Shown here: in pieces, positions 62,806 to 64,000 of the stretch
Numbering within the stretch: the first letter of the stretch is position 1
Layout: every line of letters begins with the position of its first letter
Assembly (NCBI GenBank): GCA_021234535.1
Contig: CM037829.1
Span: 33,727,976 to 33,791,975 of the forward strand
Reading direction: 5' to 3'
DNA from: Stichopus chloronotus
Taxonomy: Eukaryota > Echinodermata > Holothuroidea > Aspidochirotida > Stichopodidae
DNA: 64,000 bases
The notes under the pieces: generated by a model
Seen by the model: the letters and a program-made list of their open reading frames with translations, nothing else
Databases searched by the model: none
What the model was told of the DNA's origin: nothing
Translations under genes and position numbers: made by a program

Positions 62806-63360
62806 GCAATAGCCAGTCTTTTTCAGAGGTAAGCCTATACATGTATGATTAATTCGATCAATTTGGTTCAATTTTCATTACTTATGATAAGTTATGACAA
62901 GGATTGCCATGTTGCCTGCATACTTTGCTATTTGAGGACACTTTGTTTATATGCTGAACTTTCAATTCTGCTTCCCTATCATTTCATCAAAGAAAAAGAT
63001 TTGGATGATATGTTTTGCTATCTATGGAAACATGAAACATTACAGTCCTTCTTTGTGGTGGATACACACATGTGTATGAACAATCAGGAATACTTGCATA
63101 GAAAAAGCTGAACTTATATGTGCAGAAATTTAGAATAAAGAGTGTGCAGGCAGTTACTGTTTGGTAAAAATTGAGAAATTAAAGCTTTCCATTCATAGGA
63201 AGTTGAACACCATAAAGTGTCTTCTAGCATATACTACTGAAAGTACTGCTAGCATCTACAGGTTCAACAAACAACTTGTACTGTACAGAAATGCAATGTA
63301 CAGAATGCAATGCACAGAAGTAACATGTTTTCGTTTTCTCTTTACATGGCTCTGCCTAGG
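62806..63360. other. Unassigned sequence downstream of the P-like relic
   Basis: The 88-aa and 68-aa frames here show no recognised motif. No matching terminal inverted repeat for the P-like element was found. Confidence 0.4.
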
Positions 63361-63710
63361 CCTATAGGCGCTTATCAGCCAATCCTCACATGACGTCATA
63401 CATGTTTATGCCTTCTCGAGAGGAACATACCCTAACCATTATGGTATATCTGAATATCTCGCCATGTTCCATCAGGCTTAAAAGGTCTTCTCGAGAGATG
63501 ATGTTAGCACATTATGTGTGCTTTGTTTTGCTTCGTAATGTTTCACATTAGTGTCTCCAGACATATACATCATACCTAACAAATTTTCCAAAGTACAACC
63601 AACTCATCCAAGCAAGTATTGCCCACTCAAAGACAGAGATCAGGGGAGCTTTGGGATTACGGCAGGAGTTATCGAGATACGTATATGCGGCTCAAATAAA
63701 TCTTAGAAGC
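63361..63710 (+). repeat. Dispersed 350-390 bp repeat, copy 2
   Basis: This is the second copy of the repeat at 47729-48118, starting at CCTATAGG and ending near AATCTTAGAAGCTAAATGAG. The core GAGATACGTATATGCGGCTC is shared. The two copies differ by scattered substitutions and a block of about 30 bp present only in copy 1. Confidence 0.8.
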
Positions 63711-64000
63711 TAAATGAGCATTGCGCCCTCTATTATTATGAGTTACTAAACTTGGCGGTGTGATCGTCCTGTTTGTTGCTCCTGGCTGCAGAAGGGAAAG
63801 ACAGTGTAGACCGAGCCCGGTCTAAACATTTTGGGAGGAGGATGGGGGAGGAGGGGGGGGGGGGCTTGGCAGGGATGGTTAATCAGCTCTTCAGTTAGGC
63901 CTTAGTAAAGATTGAAGACCTGCACTCGCATGCCACATTATTGTTATATCTAAGGCTTTTGGAAACTTTCTACCTGATTGGAAATCCGTCAACTGGAGGC
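63711..64000. other. Unassigned window end
   Basis: Contains a G-tract near 63853 in a purine-rich stretch. No gene was recognised. Confidence 0.4.

Overview
The window is genomic DNA from a multicellular animal. Exons are short, introns are long with GT...AG borders, homopolymer and simple repeats are abundant, and about half of the sequence shows remains of transposable elements. The gene content and repeat style point to a marine invertebrate deuterostome. An echinoderm such as a sea cucumber is my best guess, but this is inference: nothing in the window fixes the species.

Three protein-coding loci can be supported. (1) 6480-35058, plus strand: a complete Rac1-type Rho-family GTPase gene. 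Its five coding exons join in phase to exactly 192 codons, with all G-box motifs and a C-terminal CQLL prenylation box. Intron 2 is 21.0 kb and loaded with repeats. (2) 42633-46424, plus strand: a PIM-like protein kinase. Two small N-terminal exons (phase-matched) lead into an exon coding for four tandem 21-residue coiled-coil repeats, then a low-complexity linker, then the kinase domain. The catalytic loop reads HGD instead of HRD, and the glycine-loop exon needs two compensating frame changes. (3) 53476-62805, plus strand: a decayed P-element/THAP9-type transposase. Its fragments run in the right order from a THAP half-domain through the RNase-H-like catalytic pieces to the C-terminal domain, broken by several stops and frameshifts.

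Mobile and repetitive DNA fills the rest. A family of roughly 140-145 bp tandem repeats occurs in both orientations at seven places (1.3-2.6, 14.5, 27.4-28.2, 29.4-29.7, 56.3-56.7, 57.7-57.9 and 60.8-61.5 kb). It often ends in a TG/CA tract and a small hairpin, and many units contain a perfect AGGTCAAAGGTCA nuclear-receptor DR1 motif. A 1479-bp element at 48210-49688 has about 35-bp terminal inverted repeats and a perfect 8-bp target duplication (hAT-like). A 1.4-kb fold-back element at 39297-40715 has arms built of 21-bp palindromic units. Two small C/G-rich fold-back elements sit in Rac1 introns 2 and 3. A 350-390 bp dispersed repeat occurs at 47.7 and 63.4 kb, and a truncated LINE reverse-transcriptase tail lies at 50.75-50.92 kb. 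A 270-bp segment carrying a conserved possible exon is duplicated at 3.8 and 4.4 kb.

The Rac1 gene and the PIM-like kinase are on the same strand, about 7.6 kb apart (stop codon to putative start codon). Nothing in the sequence shows that they share function. All homology statements come from reading motifs by eye; no database search was run.
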